A DNA stretch of 64,000 nucleotides from Pyropia yezoensis. Taxonomy: Eukaryota > Rhodophyta > Bangiophyceae > Bangiales > Bangiaceae. A program made the position numbers and the translations under genes. The notes under the pieces are model-generated. The model worked only from the letters and a program-made list of their open reading frames with translations, was not told the DNA's origin and made no database searches. Each line of letters opens with the position of its first letter. Within the stretch, counting starts at the first letter, position 1. The stretch lies in contig CM020618.1 in NCBI GenBank assembly GCA_009829735.1, positions 18,833,346 to 18,897,345 on the forward strand, read 5' to 3'. This document shows, one piece after another, positions 32,101 to 42,794 of the stretch.

Positions 32101-32838
32101 CGCCGCCGTTGCGCGCCACCGCCGTGGCACGGCCGAGCAGGCGCGGCGGTGAAGCGCGGCAAGGCGCGGTGGAGACGGGCGGCGGGGCGGCAGCGGGTGC
32201 ACCGCATAGGTACAGACGTCGCTGGGGGGAGCGGCGGCCAACGGGGGCGGCGGCCAACGGGGGTGGCGACGTCGGCGGCGGGTGGGATGACGCAGGTCCT
32301 GTAGGGCGGGACTGTTGGAAGAGGGTGGGGGGGGCACAGGACCGTGTATGTATTCGCTCCTACCAGATGGAAAGCCAGTCACGAACAGGCGGGTCGTGGG
32401 TGCTGTAACTGAATTGTTCGCTTGACAGAACCTTTCTACTTAATCGGCACTTCCCTCTCTTCGCCTTGATCCCCGCCTGCGACCTGCTGGCAGGCGACAC
32501 ACGCACTGGGGTAGGGCGGCATCGTGTGCAGGTGGCAGCGTGGGCGGTGCGCCATGGTGTGTCCCAGCTGCAGCTAGGCGTGTGGCTCAACACACTGGAG
32601 GGGCGAGCCCAGGAGGCACACATGCGCGTTCCGTCCTCCTTCTGCCTTGCGCGTGGTGCTCCGATATAGCGCGCGCAGGCGTTCTCTCCTCTGCCGCCGC
32701 CCTATTGCTGACCCCTCCCCCCTCGTTTGCTTCCTCTGTCCTGTGCCTCTGCTGCTGTACCCCCCGTACGTGCCCTCCCTCCCTCTCGCCCCCCTCCTCC
32801 TGTGGTGACGTCTCTGCCCGTCCACTCCCCTGTGAACC
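29109..32838. other. Long stretch without a supported gene
   Basis: Upstream side of the gene at 29108, then sequence of mixed and locally lower GC (about 30200-31650) with many short frames, none resembling a known domain. A TATAAAT occurs at 30214 but no gene follows it. It may hold decayed mobile DNA; nothing specific was identified. Confidence 0.45.
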
Positions 32839-33264
32839 ATGGTGCCCCCTGTGTTGGCGTGGTCCGCCCGCCTCCTCCTTTCCATTGCCCTCTACTCTGG
32901 CACGGGGGCGGTGTGGTACTCGCCCTCTGTGGCGGGCAACGTCTTCCTCGCCGCCGCCTACCCCGACCTCCACAAGTCGGGCAAGCCCGTGCCCCCTGCT
33001 GACCCCCGCGCGTACGCCGCGTCGGTCGGCGGCGCGGCGGTGGCGATGCCCCTCTTTGTGTTTTTGCTCCACGTGGTGGGCGCCATCCGCGGCGGGGTTG
33101 CGCCCGCCGTTGGCTGGGCGGTCGGCGTCGGCCTCTTTTCTGCGGGCCTCGCCGCCCCCCACGGCTGGTTTGAGGGCCGCGACCCGCGGCTGGCGTGGGT
33201 GCACGCCGGCTACCACATGGCGGGGCTGCTGGTGGTGGCCGTTACGCTGGCCGTGTTGCCTTGA
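32839..33264 (+). CDS. DUF1761-like four-helix membrane protein
   Basis: 141 residues from the ATG at 32839. Four hydrophobic segments are visible: residues about 6-24 (AWSARLLLSIALYSGTGAVWY), 60-85 (ASVGGAAVAMPLFVFLLHVV), 90-108 and 120-140 (YHMAGLLVVAVTLAVL). Motifs GAVWYSPSVAG near the start and a late aromatic-rich WFEGRD...WVHAGYHM resemble the DUF1761 family (small integral membrane proteins, function unknown). It is short, compact and without the poly-Gly inserts of its neighbours. It stands alone; the 3' side carries short tandem repeats. Confidence 0.65.
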   Translation: MVPPVLAWSARLLLSIALYSGTGAVWYSPSVAGNVFLAAAYPDLHKSGKPVPPADPRAYAASVGGAAVAMPLFVFLLHVVGAIRGGVAPAVGWAVGVGLFSAGLAAPHGWFEGRDPRLAWVHAGYHMAGLLVVAVTLAVLP

Positions 33265-33562
33265 CGCGCGCGTGCCGTCAGGGAGGGTGGTCGAGGGGGG
33301 GGGCAGCGGGGGGAGGTGGGGGATTGGTGCCCAGGGTAGCGGCGGGGTGACTGGTGCGGAGGGGTGGGGTGGAGAGCACTGGTGCGGGAGGTAGCGAGGG
33401 AGGGGGAGAGGGTCGGGTGCGTGACCAATGCCTGGGAGCGGGAGATTGGGGGGCAGCTGCTGCTTTCCTCGCCCACCAATCGCGCACCCGGCATGACGCT
33501 CGGTCTTTTCAGTCTTTCTTTTTTCTCTCTCTCTCTCTGCCGTCTCCGGCCCGGTCGTGACC

Positions 33563-33640
33563 GCCGTGGCATGTCGCTTCCGCCGCCGTCGTGGTATGTC
33601 GCTTCCGCCGCCGCCGTGGTGTGCTGCTTCCGTCGTCGCC
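33563..33640. repeat. Tandem repeat, about 29-bp unit x 3
   Basis: Three imperfect copies of a unit of the form TGGYATGTCGCTTCCGCCGC followed by YGYCG. Confidence 0.7.
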
Positions 33641-34131
33641 GCCCTCGTCGCTGCTGCCGCCGCTGCCGCCGCTGTCACGGCCACCGTTTCCCCGCGACCA
33701 CTACCGTGACCATCACACCCACGGTGGCAACCAGCTGAGCGGCGCTCTCCCCCCTCGCGCGAGCCCGTTTGCCGCCGCCGCCTCGGCGGGGGGTACGCCG
33801 TTGGTGTCCAACGGCGGGGAGGACGGGGTGGAGAAGAGGCAGGCGACCGCTGCGGCTGCGGTGGCTCCACTCACAGAAAACGGAAGCGGGGGGGACATGG
33901 AGGGTGGGGGGGCAGGGATGCGGATGCGGCGGACGGTGCGGTGGGACGCGGCGAGGCGCGGCGTGGCTGGCGCCCACCCCCCGGGCGCCCCGATACCAAA
34001 GGAGACAGGCCTAAATCGCGACAACAGGCGTTCCCCCACGCGAGGCGGCAGGCGGGGTGGACCCAGACACGTCACATGGCGGGAATAGTACGTGAGGACG
34101 GGGGGTGGCCACGCGCCCCCCACCCCACCGC

Positions 34132-34177
34132 GGAGCGCCCTCCTCGCCGGCGGTACCGCCGGCGAGGAGGGCGCTCC
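34132..34177. repeat. Perfect 46-bp palindrome
   Basis: GGAGCGCCCTCCTCGCCGGC, then GGTACC, then the exact reverse complement of the first 20 bases. There is no spacer and no mismatch. Confidence 0.95.
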
Positions 34178-37100
34178 CTCTGCCCGAAAGAGCGCGCGTG
34201 AGGCATGCGATATTGAACAGAGCAGGAAGCACGTCTGGTGGTTGCAGGGCTTGCGACGACGTCGAGTTTCTCCACGTCGTCGACATGGCGGCCGCCGGAG
34301 AGTCCCCGTCGGACCTGCCAATGGGCACAAACCCAAGATATGGTGTGCAGCCAGCGCTGACCTGGCCATCACAGCCTCATTAAACGTAGCGGGCGGCGGT
34401 GTTTGGGGCAGAGGCTCCCCTATTTCCTGGGCAGACGTGGCCGAAGCGACCCGGATTGCACACCAATGCAATCGTTCCCAACTGGTGTGGGGAGCGCGTT
34501 CACTGCCTGTCGTCAGCCATGGAGAAGTCGTGCTCCAGTCAGCCCGCTTCTCTTCCAACGGCCAAGGACGCGGTGCGTGAGTGTCCGCTATTCTATGCTC
34601 GTCCCTCTCTCCACGCCTCCTTGTGCGGGGAAGGAGTTGTCACACTCGTGTTTCTGCCACTGAATCCCATCCAAGCGAATTTGATTGGCGTCAATCGATG
34701 ACCGCGGGGTGAACGTGCTTTCGACTGGCGGTCGTGACGGTAGCGTCGGCTCATGACGTTTCGTTTGAACACTCCGCGAATCTTTGCGAGTGCGTCGTAG
34801 TCCTGAGTGAGATGGAGGGGAACCACCATCCCCGTTCAACGGTGGCAGGCGAGGCGTAGACGGTTCCTCTCACGCCCCTCCGGCTCTCAGGGTGTCACTT
34901 CGAAAGCCCTGGTGCACTTCTGCGCCCATCCTCCCACTGCTACGGCTGCACACACCGGCAGGCGCCGCACCTCCCCCGGCATCCCCCCCCCTCCCCCCCC
35001 CCCCCCCCACGCTCTCTTGCAGGCCGCTTCCTCTTGAGTCCCGGAGCACCCAACATAGCGTCCACGCCCTCCTCCCACAGCGCTCGACTCCTTCCTACGT
35101 TGGCGTGACGAAACCAAATGAGCCGTTCGGCGGGGGTCATCCGCAGGCCCCCTTCACCCTCCTCTGGTACGACGGTTGAGGACCCACCGCTCTGCAGCGC
35201 ACCCTATCGTCGACCTGCGTGTCCTCTGCTCCATACCTGGATAGATGGCTCAGACGGGCACCCGTCCCATCAAGTCTCGCCAAGTGTCCACTGGTATTGC
35301 GGGCGCCGTTGACATACCGCGCTCCCACGGGGCATTGACGAAGCCCGTCTGTCGAGGCCCCGGCCTTGCTCGCACCGTTCGGCGCCCGTTGGAAAGGGCG
35401 GGGTTCGTTTGCAGAGGGCGCTGTGTGCGTCCGGTGACGGCCAAAGGCGCTGGCCATGGCGCCCGTCGTGCCAGGTCACCCACCCGCTGCGCGTGTCGGG
35501 TCAAGGACGGGGAACCAACACACCACGTGATGATGTCGCTGCAGGTGGGCAAATTGCCGACATGCGAACACGCCGCCGGTGGCGGGGGGCCGAAATTGAA
35601 AAGAACCAACCAACCTTACGGCACTCTCCGCAGGCCAATCAGGGATTGATGGGTCCTGGTTTGCAGTCCATACGAAATGTACTGTATACAGTACAAACGA
35701 GACGTGGAACCAAAAGTCGAGAATGTGTGTAATGACGAGAGTGTCGAAAGCACCGGCCCACGGGGCCGCGGCCCCGCCCTTGCGAGACGGGTGATCCATT
35801 GACCACTTGCCAGGTGGGAAAATAGCACCAGGATCGGTTCAAACGTGCAAGAGCAACGAGCGATCGGTTGACAAAACTATCTGGCAGACGAGAGAGGGCG
35901 CCTATGGAAACCACGCCTTGCAGTGATCGTGCAAGGCCGGCCACGTACGATGCTATTGGTCAGTCAGTTGGAATACAGCGGGCGTGGAACAGAGGGCTTT
36001 GAGCTGTGACTGCTTGTGGTTTCCGTTCCCACCTCCTCTTGTACGGCATCGGCAGAGCTCTGCTGAGGTGGCGCGGAAAAAGGGCACTTGGCCTTGAGGC
36101 GCCTCCTGCGGCGCACGCCTGCGAATGAATTGAGATGGCGGATGGGCGGTCAGAGGAATGCTGAGGGCGGTGGCGCCCAGACGAAAGGTGCATAGACCGG
36201 CTCTTCCCTTGACCATGCCTCGAGCGATGCCACGGCAGACCAATGATCATCAGTAAAATGCACCACACCATAGAGGCCCCCATCTAATCGAACTATTACG
36301 TATGAGGCGTGCCTTTATGCGATCCCTTGGTCCCATTACGAGTGGTGCCCTAATGATGCCCTGACAGCTCGGTCCATTGGCACCTGTTTTTTTATTTAAA
36401 TGGTCACGTTTTTCGGAACCGGCAGATGTTTCATGGTCACGGACATACTTTTTTGTATCCTACCCAGCACACCCTCACCCACGGTGAGACTCCAGTCTCC
36501 ATGGTCCCTGCCACCGCTCCGCCGCTAGCAACATGTACGTGTTGCGAGAACCAGCCGGCTGCGCGGAGGTGGAGGCACCGCCGACCAGCAAGCTACACGC
36601 GCGGCGCCTCCCTCCTCGGGACCAACCTCGCATCCACCGTCACTAACGCCAGTCTTGCCATGCTGCGGTCCGTGCAGAACCCTCCCCTCCATGTTTCCCT
36701 CCCCACTGCCGCATGCGCCCACAAAAACTCACTGCCGCAAACGGCGTACCCGTCATATGTCGTTTCGCACCCGACCCTCGCCCCCCCCACTTACGTACCT
36801 GTCTCCATGCCCATCCACCACTCCGGGCGCTGCACCTCTGCGGAGGTATCATTGGCATGACCACATCAGCGTCCGCCGCACCGATCGGTGAACAAACATC
36901 CGTAGCCGCAAGCAGCGGCGGAGCGTCAGCGGCAGATGGCACAGACTCCCGGAACAACGATGGGGCTGCAGCGTTGGCAGCTGCTCCAGCAGCCTCTCGT
37001 GCCACCCCCGTCACCTCGACCTCAGACGCCCCATCAATACAGACCCACCCACCCTTCCACACGGCCCACACCGCGGCCGCCGCCAGAACCCCGCTCTTGT

Positions 37101-38725
37101 CCCCGCGCACCCCCCTTCTCCCTTCTCCCCACCACATCCCTTGCCTCAACGTCCTCGGCCATCTTCACCCCCTCGCCCATCTCACTTACCCCTCCGTTAC
37201 CGCCTCCCTCCTCGTCCCCATCCTTGTCGTCGTCCCTGCCCGTGCCCCCCTCGCTTTCCCAAGCTCCCTCGCCGTCTACACCCCACGCTCCTCGAGCCGA
37301 CGAGCCGTGCGCCCCACGACCAAGTCGAAGTGCTTGCGGAGGGCTGGCGGCCGCTGTGCCCGCACGCACAGGTGGCGGTTCCCCCCTCTTCTGTGCCGTT
37401 GTCAGCAACGCTTTGCCGAGGCGCTGCGTGACGCCGCACCAACCACGGCGTGGACGTGCCCCCCCCCGCACCCTCCTGCCACGAAGAGACTTGCACTCAC
37501 TGCCCCTCAAAACGGCCCGCAGGACGCGGGCGGTGCGGCGCCATTGCTCAGCAGGCCGTGGCTTGGTCTTTGACGGAAACAATTCTGCGAGGGGGGTGGC
37601 TCTCGGAACTCTCTGACGGGCCCCCTCTCAGACTGATCATTGAGCCTACCCCTGTTCTGTGATAGGTCATTACTCATACATCTCCATGACACCAACATGA
37701 CTCAGTTACGGGCCTCACCATTCGCCCATGGGAAGCTCAATAGATGATTAGACGTCTAATCGACCCCTCAACGGGCGCGCGCACGTTTAGTGATGATCGG
37801 CCCGTGGGGGTCTGGTACGCGGTCTCAGAGCGCTTCCCCTTTGCTCGGCTTGGTGGGTGAGTAGTGGTCGGCGGCCAGCGGGGTGCAGGGCGGTCCACTG
37901 GTTAGCCACCGACGCGACGTTGACTCAACTCCCTCTGACGTGTCTGGGTCGTGCCCCCCTTCCCCCTCTTTCCGCGCGAATTTACCGTCTCGTGTGTCCT
38001 CCGACCGCGTGCATGCATGTACAGAGATGGGCGACGGAGGGGTTGTCGCGTGCGAGGACTCACACTGACTGACAGGGCATCGTTCCCCCCCCCCCCTCCC
38101 CCCCCCCGAGACTGGCAAACAGGCTGCTGCTGCTGCCTGCAGTAAGGGTAGGGAGGGTGGCGCTCGAGAGAGCGAGGCTGGGCGCCGCCGAATGATCCGT
38201 GGTCCGCCGCGAGGAGCAGGCCGCGGCGCCAACGAGCTCTCCCAAGGTGGCGCGCAGGGGGGGGGAGAGTGTCCCCCGCCCCCCGGACTTGCAGCCAGGG
38301 GTTTGGAAAGAGGGGGGGGGGCCGTGTGCCCCTTCCATTTTCCCGCCCCCCCCGCCCTCCCCCCCCCCCCCCCACCCAAGTGCCCTTGTCACACCCAGCG
38401 CCGTGGCCCTTCGCCGCTATTTACCACCGCCGCCGCCGCCACTGCCGCCGTCGCCACCGCCGCCGCCCCACGCGCGCGCGTGGCGGCTAGCGGCCGGCGG
38501 TGGCAGCGGTTGCGGCAGTGGCGGCGGCGGTGGCAGCGGCGGCAGCCGCCGCGGCCGTGGCCGGCCCCTACCGCTGCCGCCGCGGCACGCTCTCTCCATC
38601 TGCCGCGGAGGCGCGCCGCGCCGCTGTGCTTGTGGCCGGAAGGCGGAGAGCCCCCCCCACCCCCCCCCCCCCGTCCACCTCGTGGCCGTGTAGCCACATT
38701 GGCTGTGGGCCACCACCACATCGGC

Positions 38726-39865
38726 GATGGGCCACGGCAGCGACATCAGCACCGCCGGGGTGGTCGGGGGGGAGGGTGGCCGCACCGCCGGCAGCGGCAC
38801 CAGCACCGCCGGGGTGGTCGGCGGGGGGGGTAGCGCTACCGCCGGCAGCGGCACCAGCACCGCCGGGTAGGTCGGGGGGGGGGTGGTCGCACCACCGGCA
38901 GCGGCACCAGCACCGCCGGGGAGGTCGGCGGGGGGGGGGGGGGGACACCGCCGGCAGCGACATCAGCACCGCCGGGGTGGTCGGGGGGGGGGGTGGCCGC
39001 ACCGCCGGCAGCGGCACCAGCACCGCCGGGGTGGTCGGCGGGGGGGGTAGCGCTACCGCCGGCAGCGGCACCAGCACCGCCGGGTAGGTCGGGGGGGGGG
39101 GTGGTCGCACCACCGGCAGCGGCACCAGCACCGCCGGGGAGGTCGGCGGGGGGGGGGGGGGGACACCGCCGGCAGCGACATCAGCACCGCCGGGGTGGTC
39201 GGGGGGGGGGGTGGCCGCACCGCCGGCAGCGGCACCAGCACCGCCGGGGTGGTCGGCGGGGGGGGTAGCGCTACCGCCGGCAGCGGCACCAGCACCGCCG
39301 GGTAGGTCGGGGGGGGGGGTGGTCGCACCACCGGCAGCGGCACCAGCACCGCCGGGGAGGTCGGCGGGGGGGGGGGGGGGGACACCGCCGGCAGCGACAT
39401 CAGCACCGCCGGGGTGGTCGGGGGGGAGGGTGGCCGCACCGCCGGCAGCGGCACCAGCACCGCCGGGGTGGTCGGCGGGGGGGGTAGCGCTACCGCCGGC
39501 AGCGGCACCAGCACCGCCGGGTAGGTCGGGGGGGGGGGTGGTCGCACCACCGGCAGCGGCACCAGCACCGCCGGGGAGGTCGGCGGGGGGGGGGGGGGGG
39601 ACACCGCCGGCAGCGACATCAGCACCGCCGGGGTGGTCGGGGGGGAGGGTGGCCGCACCGCCGGCAGCGGCACCAGCACCGCCGGGGTGGTCGGCGGGGG
39701 GGGTAGCGCTACCGCCGGCAGCGGCACCAGCACCGCCGGGTAGGTCGGGGGGGGGGGTGGTCGCACCACCGGCAGCGGCACCAGCACCGCCGGGGAGGTC
39801 GGCGGGGGGGGGGGGGGGACACCGCCGGCAGCGACATCAGCACCGCCGAGGAGGTTTGGGGGAGG
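38726..39865. repeat. Minisatellite array, 218-219-bp higher-order unit x 5
   Basis: GACACCGCCGGCAGCGACAT recurs at 38944, 39162, 39381, 39600 and 39818. Each unit contains about four roughly 54-base sub-repeats of the pattern CCGCCGGCAGCGGCACCAGC followed by ACCGCCGGG and a G-run. Only G-run lengths vary between units. It is open in several frames, so predicted Pro/Ala-rich proteins here are probably spurious. Confidence 0.95.
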
Positions 39866-39989
39866 GGGTGGCGCAGCAACAGCTACCCCACCCCCCACCC
39901 CACTTTGCGGCGGCGCCCTCCACGTAAGGGCAGATACATATCCGGGGTGGGGGGCAGCACGAGATACCCCACCCTCCACCCCTCTGGAC

Positions 39990-40440
39990 GGTGGCGCCCC
40001 CCACGCCAGGGCAGGGGCAAGGCGGGGGGGGGGCACAGCACCAGCAACCGCACCCCCCACCCCACTTGGCGGCGGCGCCCCCCACGCCAGGGCAGGGGCA
40101 AGGCGGGGGGGGGCACAGCACCAGCAACCGCACCCCCCACCCCACTTGGCGGCGGCGCCCCCCACGCCAGGGCAGGGGCAAGGCGGGGGGGGGCACAGCA
40201 CCAGCAACCGCACCCCCCACCCCACTTGGCGGCGGCGCCCCCCACGCCAGGGCAGGGGCAAGGCGGGGGGGGGGCACAGCACCAGCAACCGCACCCCCCA
40301 CCCCACTTGGCGGCGGCGCCCCCCACGCCAGGGCAGGGGCAAGGCGGGGGGGGGGCACAGCACCAGCAACCGCACCCCCCACCCCACTTGGCGGCGGCGC
40401 CCCCCACGCCAGGGCAGGGGCAAGGCGGGGGGGGGGCGGC
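39990..40440. repeat. Minisatellite array, 80-81-bp unit x 6
   Basis: CCACGCCAGGGCAGGGGCAA recurs at about 40001, 40082, 40162, 40242, 40323 and 40404. Units differ mainly in the length of one G-run. The period is not a multiple of three, so no frame is conserved. Confidence 0.95.
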
Positions 40441-41173
40441 CAAAGGGCGGCGGGGGGCAGCGGCCAGAGGCCGGGACGGGCTGGCTGCCAGCCAGGGACC
40501 GGAACGTAGTGCCTGGTCGCAGTCCTTGGAGGCGTCGTCACGGCCACGGTCGCCGTTGGTCGTCTTGCCAGAGCGGCGGCAGCCTTTCGTTCCAGGCGCC
40601 GCACTTTGGCCCGCTCATTGCCTCTTTCACGTTCCTCGGGGTCTCGCTCCCGAGTCACAGGCATGGTGGACAAGGCGGTGAGGGGAGTACCGTCGGAGGG
40701 GGCGACGGGTGGAGCAGAAGGCGTGAACATTCGTAGTGGGCGACGACGGCGGACGGTGGCGCATGCGCGCGGCATCCTTTCTGCTGAGGCAGGACGCGTG
40801 GGGAGCCTAGCGGCCACTCGGAGGCTGCATAGGAGGGGGCCGCGACAAACCATCCGTGCACGAGGAGGCGAGGAGAGGGAGGAGGCGGGGATGGGGAGGG
40901 GCAAGTCGCCATGCATCCGGCCGTCGGCTGCCGGGGGACACTGTCCCCTGCAGGTGGAGGTGGCTGCACGAGGAGGCGAGGAGAGGGAGGGGGCAGGATG
41001 GGGAGGGGCAAGTCGCCATGCATCCGCGTGCGGCGTTGTGAGGCATGCGGACGAACAGGACGCGTGAGGGAGGAGGCTACTAGTACCTACGGGGGGGCGG
41101 GGTGTCGGCCGAGAACAAGCTCCGGTCCTCGTGCAATACATGGCGTTCGGAAGAGAAAAAAAGAGTCGCTCGT
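40441..41173. other. No gene seen
   Basis: It contains two near-identical stretches of about 60 bases (GAGGAGGCGAGGAGAGGGAG...GGGCAAGTCGCCATGCATCC) at about 40861-40920 and 40970-41025. No recognisable ORF. Confidence 0.5.
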
Positions 41174-41276
41174 GGTGGCCAGATCGCAGCTCACGGCCCT
41201 GTAGAGTGGTCGACTGTGTAGAGATTGGTCGACCAAGGTACATACAGACGGGCTACTACCGCCTGCCTGCCGCGCG

Positions 41277-41725
41277 CCCGCGGGCGCTCCCATTGGGCAG
41301 GGCAGCGCGCTGCCCTGCCCAATGGGAGCGCCCGCGGGGCGCGGTATTGGGCAGGGCAGCGCGCTGCCCTGCCCAATGGGAGCGCCCGCGGGGCGCGGTA
41401 TTGGGCAGGGCAGCGCGCTGCCCTGCCCAATGGGAGCGCCCGCGGGGCGCGGTATTGGGCAGGGCAGCGCGCTGCCCTGCCCAATGGGAGCGCCCGCGGG
41501 GCGCGGTATTGGGCAGGGCAGCGCGCTGCCCTGCCCAATGGGAGCGCCCACGGGGCGCGGTATTGGGCAGGGCAGCGCGCTGCCCTGCCCAATGGGAGCG
41601 CCCGCGGGGCGCGGTATTGGGCAGGGCAGCGCGCTGCCCTGCCCAATGGGAGCGCCCGCGGGGCGCGGTATTGGGCAGGGCAGCGCGCTGCCCTGCCCAA
41701 TGGGAGCGCCCACGGGGCGCGGTAT
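41277..41725. repeat. Array of eight 54-bp palindromic units
   Basis: The first unit is a perfect 62-bp palindrome (41277-41338, centre between 41307 and 41308). The following seven cores recur every 54 bases (GGGCAGGGCAGC facing GCTGCCCTGCCC). Linkers read GGGAGCGCCCGCGGGGCGCG with one or two A-for-G changes (GCCCACGGGG). Since 54 is a multiple of three and the unit has no stops, all six frames stay open across the array. Confidence 0.95.
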
Positions 41726-41852
41726 CCCACCCCCTGCGCTCCACTCCTTCCTCCCACGCCTCTCCGCCTGCCCCTCCCACCCCCCCCCCCTCACCTCCCC
41801 CCCATTCGCCCACTCCCACGCCCCACTGGTATCATTTGGGGGGGCGACGGAG

Positions 41853-42075
41853 GTGGATGTATGTACTGTACACGTCAATGACGATGTTGAGGTGGGCGCC
41901 CAGCTCCTCCGTGCGGCCCACGTAATCGACCCTGCACTCACCCGGCCCGTGACCAACGTGCGGCCGGGCACCGCCTACCCACCCGTCCTCCTCACCGCTG
42001 GCCTGAATGACCCGCGGGTGGGGTATTGGGAGGCGGCCAAGATGGCCGCCCACCTGGCCACCTCACCCACCCCCC
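41853..42075 (+). pseudogene. Fragment of an S9 (oligopeptidase B-like) peptidase, copy B
   Basis: Identical in content to the fragment at 19691-19912 (NVRPGTAYPPVLLTAG, LNDPRVGYWEAAK). No serine nucleophile region upstream and no His region downstream in any frame. Confidence 0.65.
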
Positions 42076-42108
42076 CCCCCCGCCTCCGCCGCCGCCACCG
42101 CCGCCGCC

Positions 42109-42794
42109 GGTCAGTCCCCTGCGGCCCCGCGGTGTGGCTGGTCGTGTGGGCGTTTTACCTACGGGGGGCGAGGCCGGCCGGGGGGGGGGGGCGCGAGGCC
42201 CACCCGCTGGTCGCCGCGCCCCCGCCCCCGGCGGCCGCCTATGGCGCTGCCGACGCCACCCCAGCAGAGGACACCTCCGCTACGGCCGTGGCCGTAGCCC
42301 CGGCCGACGCGGTGGCGACGCCGTCTGCCGGGGCGGGGGGTCGCCCACCCCCCCCCCTCCCCCCCCCGCGACCGCTGTCGCTGTCGGGACGGTGGCGGCC
42401 GAGGTCACCTGGGCCCCCGCTACGGTAGCGGTGGCGGGGATACCGCAAGACGCTGCCCCCGTGTGGGCCACCCATTGGCCCCTCGTCGGCCCCTTGGGAG
42501 GGCGCCTCCCAGCCCCCGCTTGCACCCCCGGCTCGTCCACACCCCCACCACCACCCGTCCACCGTCGCGCGTCGCTCGCCGTCGGCAGGCGGCCACCGCA
42601 GCCGCTCGTCGCGGTACTGCCGCCGCCCCCACCCAGACCGTTTTGCATTGCCGCCGCCACCGTCCCGCTTTCTTCCCCGTCCCCGGGTGTCCTGCCACGG
42701 CCTAGGTATTTACCGCCCTGTCGATTGGTTTTGGGGGGTGGGGAGGGGAAGGGGGGCGCGTTTGGGCCTCCTCTGCCGCCAGCCGCTGCCGCCA
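42109..42794. other. Unique sequence between duplication blocks, copy B
   Basis: About 690 bases that replace the roughly 1.6 kb (with the GNAT remnant) found between the blocks in copy A. GC-rich, no supported gene. Confidence 0.6.

Larger units (their letters stand above)
33265..38725. other. Long stretch without a supported gene
   Basis: It holds a 3-unit tandem repeat (33563-33640), a 46-bp perfect palindrome (34132-34177) and an 18-bp palindrome TGTACTGTATACAGTACA (35678-35695). The rest is sequence of lower and mixed GC. Around 36840-37300 the plus strand has a Ser/Ala/Thr-rich frame (MTTSASAAPIGEQTSVAASS) that could be a relic of a mobile-element protein, but it cannot be assigned. 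Confidence 0.45.
41174..42108. repeat. Segmental duplication, block 1, copy B
   Basis: Same sequence and orientation as 19339-19946. It is longer because the palindromic array has eight units instead of two. The right edge again lies in a GCC/ACC microsatellite, after which the two copies are unrelated. Confidence 0.9.

Noticed and set aside
32466..32838. Upstream extension of the DUF1761-like gene
   Set aside because: The ATG at 32839 gives a compact four-helix protein of family length; upstream frames have unrelated composition.
36713..37573. 286-residue Ser/Ala/Thr-rich frame as a gene
   Set aside because: Resembles the disordered part of mobile-element proteins but contains no domain; kept only as a note in the region entry.
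39053..40423. Long Pro/Ala/Cys-rich open frames across the minisatellites (both strands)
   Set aside because: The repeats lack stop codons in several frames, and frame identity changes where the period is not a multiple of three; no non-repetitive conserved part.
41277..41725. CRISPR-like regular array
   Set aside because: The regular 54-base spacing comes from whole repeated palindromic units with no variable spacers, and the genome is eukaryotic.
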